Shown here: piece after piece, positions 1 to 6,103 of the stretch
Position numbering within the stretch: the stretch's first letter is position 1
Layout: every line of letters begins with the position of its first letter
NCBI GenBank assembly: GCA_900764755.1
Contig: CAAFPE010000049.1
Coordinates: forward strand, 1 to 10,292
Reading direction: 5' to 3'
Source of the DNA: an uncultured Oscillospiraceae bacterium
Lineage (GTDB): Bacteria > Bacillota > Clostridia > Oscillospirales > Oscillospiraceae
Length of the DNA: 10,292 bases
Made by a program: the position numbers and the translations under genes
Notes under the pieces: generated by a model
Told to the model about the DNA's origin: nothing
The model's database searches: none
What the model saw: the letters and a program-made list of their open reading frames with translations, nothing else

Positions 1-15
1 TAACCACCAGTGTAT

Positions 16-58
16 CCAGTTAAAAACTGGAGTGGCGCCGCTCACGCTGCGCCACTCC
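16..58 (-). terminator. Possible rho-independent terminator, leftward
   Basis: A perfect 10-bp inverted repeat, GGAGTGGCGC (29-38) and GCGCCACTCC (49-58), encloses a 10-base loop. Read on the minus strand it is followed by AGTTTTTAAC, a short T run two bases after the stem, as in an intrinsic terminator. A smaller hairpin, CCAGT/ACTGG (16-20 and 26-30), overlaps it. The stop codon of the doubtful minus-strand frame 42-377 lies in the loop, so the hairpin could end that transcript. Confidence 0.45.
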
Positions 59-377
59 GCTTAAAACTCAATATTTTCCTACCAGGGGTCTTTTTTGTGC
101 TGTCCGTACAATCTGGGGCAGTCCACAAGTGAGTATCGGGGTGTTTTACGTTTGGAAACTTGATTAAATTATTAGCTGTACTACATGATAGAACGGTAAA
201 TGTCTCGAAAATAAAGTCCCGATAGAATAGCCCCTCCAGGTCGGGAGAGAGGTTCATCACATGGGTGCCCCTCTTCTTTTTCAGAATGGTCCGGGCGGTC
301 TCCAGATGCTCCTTGTCTAAACCGATTGAGAGAAGCCGCTGTATGACATTCGGAAAATGAAGTAGGAACAGCCCCAA
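42..377 (-). pseudogene. Doubtful open frame, possibly a 5'-truncated gene remnant
   Basis: This is a 111-codon minus-strand frame that I do not recognise. Its middle part reads like a real soluble protein: an amphipathic, charged stretch around residues 18-45 with ordinary codon choice, including DKEHLETARTILKKKRG. Its last third is rich in A/T-ending codons and looks less coding. There is no convincing start. The first possible codon is TTG at 377, a TGA lies just two codons further upstream, and there is no ribosome binding site. The beginning overlaps the left arm of the hairpin at 363-408. The simplest reading is a gene tail cut at its 5' end, or a chance open frame. No signal peptide or membrane segment is evident. 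Confidence 0.22.
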
Positions 378-414
378 ACCCTTTCATTGCGGTCTGAGGC
401 TGTTCCTATTTTTT
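363..414 (+). terminator. Rho-independent terminator, rightward, without an evident gene
   Basis: A perfect 11-bp inverted repeat, TAGGAACAGCC (363-373) and GGCTGTTCCTA (398-408), with a 24-base loop is directly followed by TTTTTTC on the plus strand. This is the layout of an intrinsic terminator. No plus-strand gene precedes it in the window, so it is either an orphan of a lost gene or part of the end of a mobile element. Confidence 0.55.
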
Positions 415-443
415 CTTGTAATTTGGAAGGCTACGTTCTCTAG

Positions 444-517
444 TTGCCCAAAAAGGCCGCTCCCATGTTGAAATCCAAAGAGCATCTCAAGTAGGATGGG
501 AGAGAACCTTTTTGCAA
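444..517. repeat. Long imperfect inverted repeat (about 18 paired bases)
   Basis: Three consecutive arm segments pair across a 29-base centre: TTGC (444-447) with GCAA (514-517), AAAAAGG (450-456) with CCTTTTT (507-513), and CTCCCAT (460-466) with ATGGGAG (496-502), separated by short bulges. A second, competing pairing exists between GTTCTC (435-440) and GAGAAC (502-507). The structure is noncoding and lies between the orphan terminator and the surface-protein remnant. It may be a structured RNA, a miniature-element relic or a terminator for the leftward fragments. I cannot assign it. Confidence 0.4.
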
Positions 518-529
518 GGTGCGTACGGC

Positions 530-748
530 TCATTCTACAACGCGCTGGCAGAACCGAGTTAGGATCGCGGCCGCTTGGGCGCGGGCGGCATGGCCCTTGG
601 GGGTCAGCGCGGTGGCGCTGGTGCCGTTGACCAGGCCCTCGGCCTGGGTGACGTTGCCGTTTTTGCCGGTGGTCACTGTACCGGTGGTGCCGACGGGAGT
701 CTTGTTGGTAGTCGTGCCGTCCTTCTGGGTCTCAACGGTGGTGGAGGG
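530..748 (-). pseudogene. C-terminal remnant of an SLH-domain surface protein
   Basis: The minus-strand frame ending at the TGA at 530-532 has two parts. The first is a Thr/Gly/Val-rich stretch with DGTTT, GTTGTVTT and KNGNVTQ, typical of low-complexity linkers in clostridial surface proteins. The second is the last part of an S-layer homology motif: GLVNGTSATALTPKG followed by ARAQAAAILTRFCQ, close to the usual end of a third SLH repeat (G..NG....L.P...ATRAQ.A..L.RF). Intact SLH proteins carry a signal peptide, a large ectodomain and about three SLH repeats. Here only roughly 70 residues remain. The linker runs straight into a half SLH motif, which suggests an internal deletion. There is no start or ribosome binding site, and the fragment abuts the LacI-type fragment at about 745. 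SLH domains bind secondary cell wall polymers. This fragment is very unlikely to be functional. Confidence 0.7.
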
Positions 749-899
749 GAACACACTCATTTTCGCGGATGACCTGTTCAATGTGCTGATGTGTCTTATC
801 CGACATATAGCCGTAGTTTCCATTTCAGTACCGCGAGATCATGGTCTTGGATACTCCCACCTCTCTGGCGATGTCAGATATGGTCACTCTATTTCCCAT
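732..899 (-). pseudogene. LacI-family repressor N-terminal fragment with in-frame stop
   Basis: From the ATG at 899-897 the minus strand reads MGNRVTISDIAREVGVSKTM, then ISRY, a TGA stop at 827-825, and on in the same frame NGNYGYMSDKTHQHIEQVIR. This is the classic LacI helix-turn-helix plus start of the hinge (V/ATI.DIA..AGVS..T/ISR.LNG....S..TR..I...I..L.Y.P). The stop falls where the family has Leu (RYLNG), so a single TTA-to-TGA change explains it. Homology ends near 745, where the sequence runs into the SLH remnant. The hinge and the whole ligand-binding core (about 270 residues) are missing. AAGG at a 5-base spacing precedes the ATG, and a promoter-like region lies upstream. The fragment is non-functional as a repressor; at most a 24-residue peptide would be made. 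Confidence 0.8.
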
Positions 900-922
900 G
901 CTAACCTTGGAACAATCTCTGT

Positions 923-963
923 AAATCGATTTCTATACTAAATACTCAACTGTCCAGCTCCAA
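923..963 (-). promoter_or_regulatory. Relic promoter with operator-like palindrome before the LacI fragment
   Basis: On the minus strand TTGGAG (963-958) and TAGTAT (940-935) are separated by 17 bases. Just downstream, across the expected start point, lies the perfect 10-bp palindrome AAATCGATTT (923-932). LacI-family genes are often autoregulated through short palindromes at this place, so this may be the former operator. The promoter boxes are only moderate matches. Confidence 0.4.
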
Positions 964-999
964 CCAATCAACCGCGTAGTGCTGAGTGTATCGTCCGCT

Positions 1000-2304
1000 T
1001 TATCGAAGACACCGCTTTAGATTCTCTGTGATCCGCTGAGAGAGGGCCAGGTATTTCGTCCGCTCCTCTGGGGTGAAGCCTGCCAGACAGTCCGCCAGTG
1101 CATCCTCCTGTGCAGCCTCCAGGTCTGCCAGCACAGGAAGCGCTTCAGAGGTCAGCGCAGGCTGGCGCACATCCAGATAGCCGGATGCCTCGCTCTCCAG
1201 CAGTCCTCTGGACGTAAGCCGCTGGAGGGCAAGGGCAAGGGCCGCTCGGGAAAGACAGGAAAAATCTGCCAGTTCCCGACGGGTACAGGGGCCGCACAGC
1301 TGCCGCAGGGACAGAAGGACCTGGGCCTCCTGGAGGGAGAGCCCGTTTTTCAGTGCTGCGGTCTCCAGGTGGGACTCCAGGAGGCGCCGAGCCCGGTAAG
1401 CATCACAAAGGAGACCACTGCCCATCACACCGGCCTGAAAGGCTCGTACCCGCTCGTCCCCCAGTTTCTGGCTAGTGGGGAGCAGCGGCGGCACGGCGCC
1501 GTCTCCGGCGGCATCCAGAAGAAAGCGGTACACCTTCGCCCGGCACCGATCATAGCCCTCTTCGTCCAAAACATCCTTATAAAACTGGTGATAGGACTCG
1601 AAGATCATAAGCTTCATTTTGACCGTCTTGGAGATGCTCAGACTCTGGGATGCCAGGGAACCCCTGGTCTTGACATAGTAGTAGATCGGGACAGACAGGG
1701 CGTAGAACCGGTCAGCCCGGCGGATGTACTCCAGGTTGAATAAAAAGTCCTCACACCAACTGATGTCCGGGTCCATCCGCAGCTGGTACCGCTCCACCAG
1801 TTCCCGGCGATAGAGCTTGTTCCACAGCACGCCATAATAGAAGTCTGCGGGATTCTCCATCATGTGGGCCGCATATTCCTCCCGGGTGAGGAGACCATCC
1901 TCGTCAATATCGCCCTTTCTGGACAGGCGCTCTCCTACCACCCGGTAGAAATCTGCAATTACAAGATCACAGTGATGGGTCTCTGCTGCCCGAACCAGAG
2001 AACGGGTGGCGTCAGGGGTGATCCAGTCGTCACTGTCCAAAAACTGGAGATAGGTGCCATTGGCTTGATCCAGGGCGTGATTGCGTGCGGCGGAAACCCC
2101 GGCATTTTCCTGGTGCAGCACAGTCACTCTGGCATCCCGGGCAGCAAATTCATCACAGATCTCACCGGAGGCATCGGTGCTTCCATCATCGACCAGAAGC
2201 AGCTCCAGGTCTGTAAATTGCTGCTCCAGGATGCTGGCCACACAGCGCCGAAGGGTTTGCTCCGCGTTGTATACAGGGACAATGACGCTGACCATTGGTT
2301 TCAT
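1000..2304 (-). CDS. Family 2 glycosyltransferase fused to a MarR-like winged-helix domain
   Basis: The 434-residue protein starts at an ATG with AGGAG eight bases upstream. Residues 4 to about 225 form a GT-A fold family 2 glycosyltransferase: VSVIVPVYNAE at the start, the nucleotide-sugar binding DDGSTD (39-44), NAGVSAARNHAL, the metal-binding LDSDDW (89-94), and an acidic ED pair (185-186) in WCEDFLFN that fits the catalytic base. It probably transfers sugars to a surface polysaccharide; acceptor and donor cannot be read from sequence. From about residue 297 to the end comes a complete MarR-type domain: a long first helix, a winged helix-turn-helix around 321-372, a wing at 370-380, LT.E.....L, and the C-terminal FTPEERTKYLALSQRI dimer helix. 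There is no signal peptide or membrane segment. A promoter of its own separates it from cls upstream. Both domain calls are strong. The fusion is unusual, and whether it binds DNA is unknown. Confidence 0.9.
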   Translation of the reverse strand: MKPMVSVIVPVYNAEQTLRRCVASILEQQFTDLELLLVDDGSTDASGEICDEFAARDARVTVLHQENAGVSAARNHALDQANGTYLQFLDSDDWITPDATRSLVRAAETHHCDLVIADFYRVVGERLSRKGDIDEDGLLTREEYAAHMMENPADFYYGVLWNKLYRRELVERYQLRMDPDISWCEDFLFNLEYIRRADRFYALSVPIYYYVKTRGSLASQSLSISKTVKMKLMIFESYHQFYKDVLDEEGYDRCRAKVYRFLLDAAGDGAVPPLLPTSQKLGDERVRAFQAGVMGSGLLCDAYRARRLLESHLETAALKNGLSLQEAQVLLSLRQLCGPCTRRELADFSCLSRAALALALQRLTSRGLLESEASGYLDVRQPALTSEALPVLADLEAAQEDALADCLAGFTPEERTKYLALSQRITENLKRCLR

Positions 2305-2344
2305 TTGAGCAACTCCTTGTTTGTATTGATATGAGATACTAAGT

Positions 2345-2374
2345 AGTTTATCACGGCCTGATGCGTACCGTCAA
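2345..2374 (-). promoter_or_regulatory. Probable promoter of the glycosyltransferase-MarR gene
   Basis: TTGACG (2374-2369) and TAAACT (2350-2345) are 18 bases apart on the minus strand, placing the start near 2338, about 34 bases before the ATG. The -35 box sits inside a hairpin-forming inverted repeat, GCGTACCGT and ACGGCACGC (2363-2371 and 2375-2383, one mismatched position), which could be an operator, conceivably for the MarR domain of the gene itself. That link is inference. Confidence 0.4.
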
Positions 2375-2460
2375 ACGGCACGCCAAAGCTCTGTCAGGGG
2401 GCGTTGCCGCAGGATCGAACGCATTGCTGTACGCACGGAGGATCGTTTTTCATGCGTGGG

Positions 2461-4035
2461 CTACAACAGTGGTGCGACAGCTTTTGCAATAAAGCCAAGG
2501 ATCCGGCGCTTGAAGGGCTCCTTCTGAATCAAATCAGCCGTGACCTCCCGGCATTGCTTCTGTGTCGCTTCAAAACCGTCTGCAATCGTTGGAATACAGT
2601 CGGTTCCCCATAGATAAGTGGCACACTCAAAATGGTGATACAGGCTGCGGTAATCCAAATTGATTGTCCCGACAACCGCTTCCCGATCATCACAGACAAA
2701 AACCTTGGCATGGACAAACCCTGGGGTATATTCGTAAATTTTAACACCGGATTCCAACAGAGATTTATAGTGCGTCAGGGCCAGCGCGTACGGAATATAT
2801 TTGTCTGGGATCCCGGGCAGGATGATCCGGACATCCACATCGCGTTCTGCGGCGTATTTCAGTGCATTTTCCAGCTCGCCGTCCAAGATCAGATACGGAG
2901 TCATGATATGAACATACGTCTGTGCGCGGTTCAGGATGTCGATATAGACCTGTTCCCCCACCTTGTCCTGATCCAGCGGACAGTCTCCGTAGGGCATAGC
3001 AAAGCCATTTTCGGGCTGAGGTGGGATGGGGACGTTCAGAAAACGCTCAAATTCGATGTTCCTCTCATCCATCGACCACATATGCAGGAACATTCGGGTA
3101 AAGCTGCGGGCCGCTTCGCCCTGGACCATCACAGCTGTGTCCTTCCAGTGGCCGTACTTGTCAAAGGCGTTGATGTATTCGTCGGCCAGATTGATCCCAC
3201 CGTTGAATGCTACCGCTCCGTCGATCACCAGTATTTTCCGGTGGTCACGGTAGTTATAGTGCGTAGAAACAAACGGCTTGATCGGGGCAAACATTTTACA
3301 TTGGATCCCCAGATTTTGAAGGCGCTTTGGATAGTCGTGGGGCAACGTGGAAAGTTCGCAGGTGCCATCATACAGCATCCGTACATCGACGCCTTCTTTG
3401 GCCTTCCGGGCCAAGATCTCCAGGATCTCACCCCACATCTTACCTTCGTCCACAATGAAGTATTCCAGGAAGATGAAATGCTCCGCCCGTTCCAGCTGTA
3501 TCAGCATTTCCCGGAATTTATTCTCCCCAAGGGGAAAATAAGTGACTGCGGTATGGCCGTATACCGGGTAACAGCCGCTGTGCCGCACATAGCGGGAAAG
3601 GGCGGCTGCACCAGGATCGGCCTGTTGCAGGGCTGCTGTTATCTCCGGATCCTGCGGCAGGGCACATCCCATCCCGCTGTTTAACTGCGCATATCGCTTT
3701 TTGAGGGCACGGTGGCCAATATTCTCCTGTGTATAGAGAAACAGCAAGGCGCCGAACACCGGGAGAAGCATCACCACGACCAGCCATGTGATTTTAGAAG
3801 TTGGATCCATGGAACTGTTCAGCAGATACAGGACCATGAAAACAGTGGATACCACAACGCCTCCATAGATATGGGGCAGGAATGCTTCAAACCAGTGGAA
3901 GATGCTGAACAGGAACAGGATCTGTACGGCAAGCAGCAGCAGGATCAACCCGGAACGGCTGAAGATCATCCGGAATATACCTTGCTTTCCCTTTTCCAGC
4001 AGGCGCAACCCAGTCCCATGTGCATCGTCTTTCAT
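2461..4035 (-). CDS. cls: Cardiolipin synthase, two HKD phospholipase D motifs
   Basis: This enzyme joins two phosphatidylglycerol molecules into cardiolipin and glycerol at the cytoplasmic membrane. I chose the ATG at 4035, giving 524 residues, because AAAGGAG precedes it by five bases; an in-frame ATG 26 codons upstream (4113) lacks such a site. Hydrophobic segments lie near residues 29-48, 56-73 and 83-101. The second and third are the paired N-terminal helices typical of bacterial Cls, ending in YTQENIGHRALKKR. The phospholipase D domain carries HRKILVID (H265, K267, D272) followed by GGINLADEY, and the second motif VHAKVFVCD (H442, K444, D449) followed by GTINLDYRS. All catalytic residues are present and the length is normal for Firmicute cardiolipin synthases (480-520). 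The gene is expressed from its own promoter at 4134-4161. No clear terminator follows it. Confidence 0.95.
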   Translation of the reverse strand: MKDDAHGTGLRLLEKGKQGIFRMIFSRSGLILLLLAVQILFLFSIFHWFEAFLPHIYGGVVVSTVFMVLYLLNSSMDPTSKITWLVVVMLLPVFGALLFLYTQENIGHRALKKRYAQLNSGMGCALPQDPEITAALQQADPGAAALSRYVRHSGCYPVYGHTAVTYFPLGENKFREMLIQLERAEHFIFLEYFIVDEGKMWGEILEILARKAKEGVDVRMLYDGTCELSTLPHDYPKRLQNLGIQCKMFAPIKPFVSTHYNYRDHRKILVIDGAVAFNGGINLADEYINAFDKYGHWKDTAVMVQGEAARSFTRMFLHMWSMDERNIEFERFLNVPIPPQPENGFAMPYGDCPLDQDKVGEQVYIDILNRAQTYVHIMTPYLILDGELENALKYAAERDVDVRIILPGIPDKYIPYALALTHYKSLLESGVKIYEYTPGFVHAKVFVCDDREAVVGTINLDYRSLYHHFECATYLWGTDCIPTIADGFEATQKQCREVTADLIQKEPFKRRILGFIAKAVAPLL

Positions 4036-4133
4036 GACATACTCCTTTCCTTGGTGGGGGTCGCTTCCAGTGGACTCCAAAGCAGCAGTCGGATTCTGAC
4101 CCAGCTTCCGCAAAGATGCCGGGAGCCGTGATC

Positions 4134-4161
4134 ATTGTATCACAGAAAGGCTGGGATTCAA
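4134..4161 (-). promoter_or_regulatory. Probable cls promoter
   Basis: TTGAAT (4161-4156) and TACAAT (4139-4134) are spaced by 16 bases on the minus strand. The transcript would start near 4127 and carry a leader of about 90 bases before the ribosome binding site. The rest of the 311-base gap between cls and nudC (4036-4346) holds only this promoter and the nudC terminator; I see no gene in it. Confidence 0.55.
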
Positions 4162-4263
4162 ATCAGGACATGTAAAGATTGCATCGATGGGCAAAACAGG
4201 GACCGTCCCGCACTGGCAGCACGATCCGGAGGGACAATCACCAATGGGTCGTTATTGAGATGT

Positions 4264-4304
4264 ATGAAAAATAAGCTTGACCCAGTTGTCTCCCTGGGTC
4301 AAGC
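4264..4304 (-). terminator. Rho-independent terminator after nudC
   Basis: A perfect 11-bp stem, GCTTGACCCAG (4275-4285) and CTGGGTCAAGC (4294-4304), with an 8-base loop, is followed on the minus strand by TTATTTTTCAT. It lies about 43 bases after the nudC stop and separates nudC transcription from cls. Confidence 0.85.
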
Positions 4305-4346
4305 CTCTGTGCGGAGCATAATGTCTGGAACAGCTCTCCCTGGAAC

Positions 4347-5192
4347 TCAAACTGGACCCTGGCGGAACCGCTCGATCATCTCATGGGTGAGGGAGATGGC
4401 AGAACCACCCTCCGGCAGCTCGGAGCGGTCGAACCAGGTGCCCTCTCCCAGCTCGTCCTCCTGAAGCGTTACAGTTTCGTCGTCCGTATCTAAGTCACAG
4501 TAAAATCCGGCCAGGAGGCTGCTGGAGAAGCTCCAGGGCTGGCTCTTGTAGAATCGGATGTTTTTGACCGGCAGGCCGACTTCCTCCATGACCTCCCGGC
4601 GGACCGTGCCCTCGAGAGGTTCGCCGATCTCAGCGAAGCCGGCGATAAGTGCGTAGTTACGGGCCGCACCAGGGCGGGCAGCCCGTGAGTACTTGGTGAG
4701 CAGCAGACGGTCACCGTGGGTTACTGCCACGATCACCGCAGGGGAGATGGTGGGATATACCAGACCACCGCAGGCGGGACAACGCATGGCGCGCTCCACA
4801 GCATCATGCTGGGCCGGAGCACCGCACCGGCCGCAGAATTGATGGCTGTGGTACCAGCTGTACAGCTGGCTGGCGGTGATGCAGGCAAAGGCGAGCCAGC
4901 CGGGCTGCATATCCCGGAACTGCCCGTTTTTGACCGGAACAGCGGTGTCCAGAATGACTGAGGGCACCACGTGGCACCAGTGAAAGGCCACGTCATCGAT
5001 GGAAAAGAGATAGGTGCAGGGCAGTGGGGAGAGGTCGGCGTGTGCATTGGCTTCTTCCCAGGTGAAGGGGAGTCCGCTCTCGCGGCTGAGAAGGGTGCTC
5101 CCGTCCTGATAGAAAAAGACACGGTCCCCGTTCTTTGGCTGGGTTGGATGGTAGGCATTGTCATACTGGTGGGGTGCAATATCCTGAATCAT
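4347..5192 (-). CDS. nudC: NADH pyrophosphatase / RNA de-NADding Nudix hydrolase
   Basis: NudC hydrolyses NAD(H) into NMN(H) and AMP; family members also remove NAD caps from RNA 5' ends. The 281-residue protein has the full layout: an N-terminal domain (about 1-110), a zinc ribbon with C120, C123, C138 and C141 (CGRCGAP and CPACGG), then the Nudix domain. The Nudix box spans G185-L207 (GFAEIGEPLEG, then RREVMEEVGL) with every signature residue. It is followed by SQPWSFSSSLLAGF (217-230), the NudC-specific SQPWPFPxS motif that discriminates this family from other Nudix enzymes, here with two substitutions in the part after SQPW. The ATG start has GAAAGGAA nine to ten bases upstream. It is a single-gene transcript between the promoter at 5235-5263 and a strong terminator. 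It is cytoplasmic, with no signal sequence. Confidence 0.94.
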   Translation of the reverse strand: MIQDIAPHQYDNAYHPTQPKNGDRVFFYQDGSTLLSRESGLPFTWEEANAHADLSPLPCTYLFSIDDVAFHWCHVVPSVILDTAVPVKNGQFRDMQPGWLAFACITASQLYSWYHSHQFCGRCGAPAQHDAVERAMRCPACGGLVYPTISPAVIVAVTHGDRLLLTKYSRAARPGAARNYALIAGFAEIGEPLEGTVRREVMEEVGLPVKNIRFYKSQPWSFSSSLLAGFYCDLDTDDETVTLQEDELGEGTWFDRSELPEGGSAISLTHEMIERFRQGPV

Positions 5193-5234
5193 GGCAGTCT
5201 GATTCCTTTCTGATCAAATTTTGTCGTTGTGTCT

Positions 5235-5272
5235 ATTATGAGGGCTTTTGGAGGCACTGTCAACTGTCAGTG
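5235..5272 (-). promoter_or_regulatory. nudC promoter with tandem 7-base repeat at the -35 box
   Basis: A consensus TTGACA (5263-5258) and CATAAT (5240-5235) stand 17 bases apart on the minus strand; the start would be near 5228. The -35 box lies in two exact tandem copies of ACTGTCA (plus strand, 5256-5262 and 5263-5269), flanked by CACTG and CAGTG as an interrupted palindrome (5255-5272). Such an arrangement could bind a regulator, but none is identified. Confidence 0.65.
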
Positions 5273-5322
5273 CGTTGTTGAACACATACACCATCCACTG
5301 CCTGCTGGAATCATCGCTGCAA

Positions 5323-5374
5323 CCATAAAACAATGACCTGCTGCAGAACAGTACCGTTCTTCAGCAGGTCATTG
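5323..5374 (-). terminator. Rho-independent terminator after lepB
   Basis: A long stem, CAATGACCTGCTG (5331-5343) with CAGCAGGTCATTG (5362-5374), extended inward by AGAAC/GTTCT across a one-base mismatch, has a six-base loop. Read on the minus strand it runs into TTTTATGG. It starts 13 bases after the lepB stop. Confidence 0.8.
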
Positions 5375-5386
5375 GAATGATCTATA

Positions 5387-6034
5387 TTACAGAGGACCGA
5401 TGGTATCAAAGGGCAGGAGGGAGAACACTGCCTTGCCCAGGATATAGTCCTCGTCAATGGAGCCGATGCGGATGTCCCGGCTGTCATCAGAGTTGTTGCG
5501 GTTGTCGCCCATGACAAAGATCTCCCCCTCCGGGACCTCGAAGTGAGTCTGGGTCCGGTTGGGATCGGCGGTGACGTCGTCCATGGGCTCCCGGATATAG
5601 GGCTCGTCCAGCAGGACGCCGTCCACATAGACGCTGTTGGTCTCATAGTCGATGTCCACCGTCTGACCGCCGGTGGCGATGACACGCTTGACGATGGCTA
5701 CACCGCCCAGGTGCTCCACCGTAGTCTTGTTGAGCACCACGATGTCCCCCTGCTTCGGCTCGTAGCCCAGGGACCAGACCAGCAGAAGCTGCTGATCCTG
5801 GAGGGTGTTGGTCATGGATTCCCCCTGCACCCGGGTCAGTCTCCCTACAAAAGTGAATACCAGCACCAGGCTCACCAGGGCAGTGGTCAGGGCGTTGAGC
5901 CAGTAAAACAGATCCTCGGAGGGCTTCTTTTCTTCCTTCGCCGGAGCGGCGCCGTCCGCCGGGACAGCCCCGTCCTCCGGGGGCGCGGTCTGGGGATCCT
6001 GGGGCTGGGGCTCATGTTCCAATTCTTCGGCCAT
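5387..6034 (-). CDS. lepB: Signal peptidase I (type I leader peptidase, S26 family)
   Basis: This membrane protease cleaves signal peptides from exported proteins on the outer face of the cytoplasmic membrane. I chose the ATG at 6034 (215 residues) because AGAGGAGG lies seven bases upstream and a strong promoter immediately precedes it; the same frame is open 21 codons further, but that stretch overlaps the promoter. Residues 1-40 form an acidic, Pro/Ala-rich cytoplasmic tail. One membrane helix spans about 45-66. The catalytic serine is S73 in GESMTNTL, the general-base lysine is K116 in IVKRVIATGG, and the conserved MGDNRNNSDDSR box is at 175-186. One N-terminal anchor and this length are usual for Gram-positive SipS-type enzymes. 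The neighbouring frameshifted gene upstream may also encode an exported protein, but transcription is separate. Confidence 0.95.
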   Translation of the reverse strand: MAEELEHEPQPQDPQTAPPEDGAVPADGAAPAKEEKKPSEDLFYWLNALTTALVSLVLVFTFVGRLTRVQGESMTNTLQDQQLLLVWSLGYEPKQGDIVVLNKTTVEHLGGVAIVKRVIATGGQTVDIDYETNSVYVDGVLLDEPYIREPMDDVTADPNRTQTHFEVPEGEIFVMGDNRNNSDDSRDIRIGSIDEDYILGKAVFSLLPFDTIGPL

Positions 6035-6064
6035 AGGGCAACCTCCTCTGGGTCGTTTGTCTGC

Positions 6065-6093
6065 ATTATACCCGCTTCGGAGGAAAAATGCAA
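6065..6093 (-). promoter_or_regulatory. lepB promoter
   Basis: TTGCAT (6093-6088) and a perfect TATAAT (6070-6065) are spaced by 17 bases on the minus strand. The predicted start near 6058 leaves a 24-base leader containing AGAGGAGG. It supports the internal ATG at 6034 as the lepB start. Confidence 0.8.
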
Positions 6094-6103
6094 CCATTGG
6101 GCG

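Noticed and set aside
519..941. A 140-codon plus-strand frame in the scar region
   Set aside because: It is antisense to the SLH and LacI fragments, which have clear family signatures, and its product looks like reverse-complement noise.
1..999. Complete insertion sequence or transposon in the scar region
   Set aside because: Inverted repeats exist but there is no transposase frame, no matching terminal repeats at both ends and no visible target duplication.
1864..2334. A 156-codon plus-strand frame opposite the glycosyltransferase
   Set aside because: The glycosyltransferase motifs lie on the other strand; this is a shadow frame.
2632..3684. A 350-codon plus-strand open frame opposite cls
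   Set aside because: The minus strand encodes a complete cardiolipin synthase with both HKD motifs; the opposite frame has no recognisable motif and no ribosome binding site, and is a shadow.
4036..4113. Longer N-terminus for cardiolipin synthase (start at 4113)
   Set aside because: The extra 26 residues are polar and not membrane-like, no ribosome binding site precedes that ATG, while AAAGGAG is correctly placed before the ATG at 4035.
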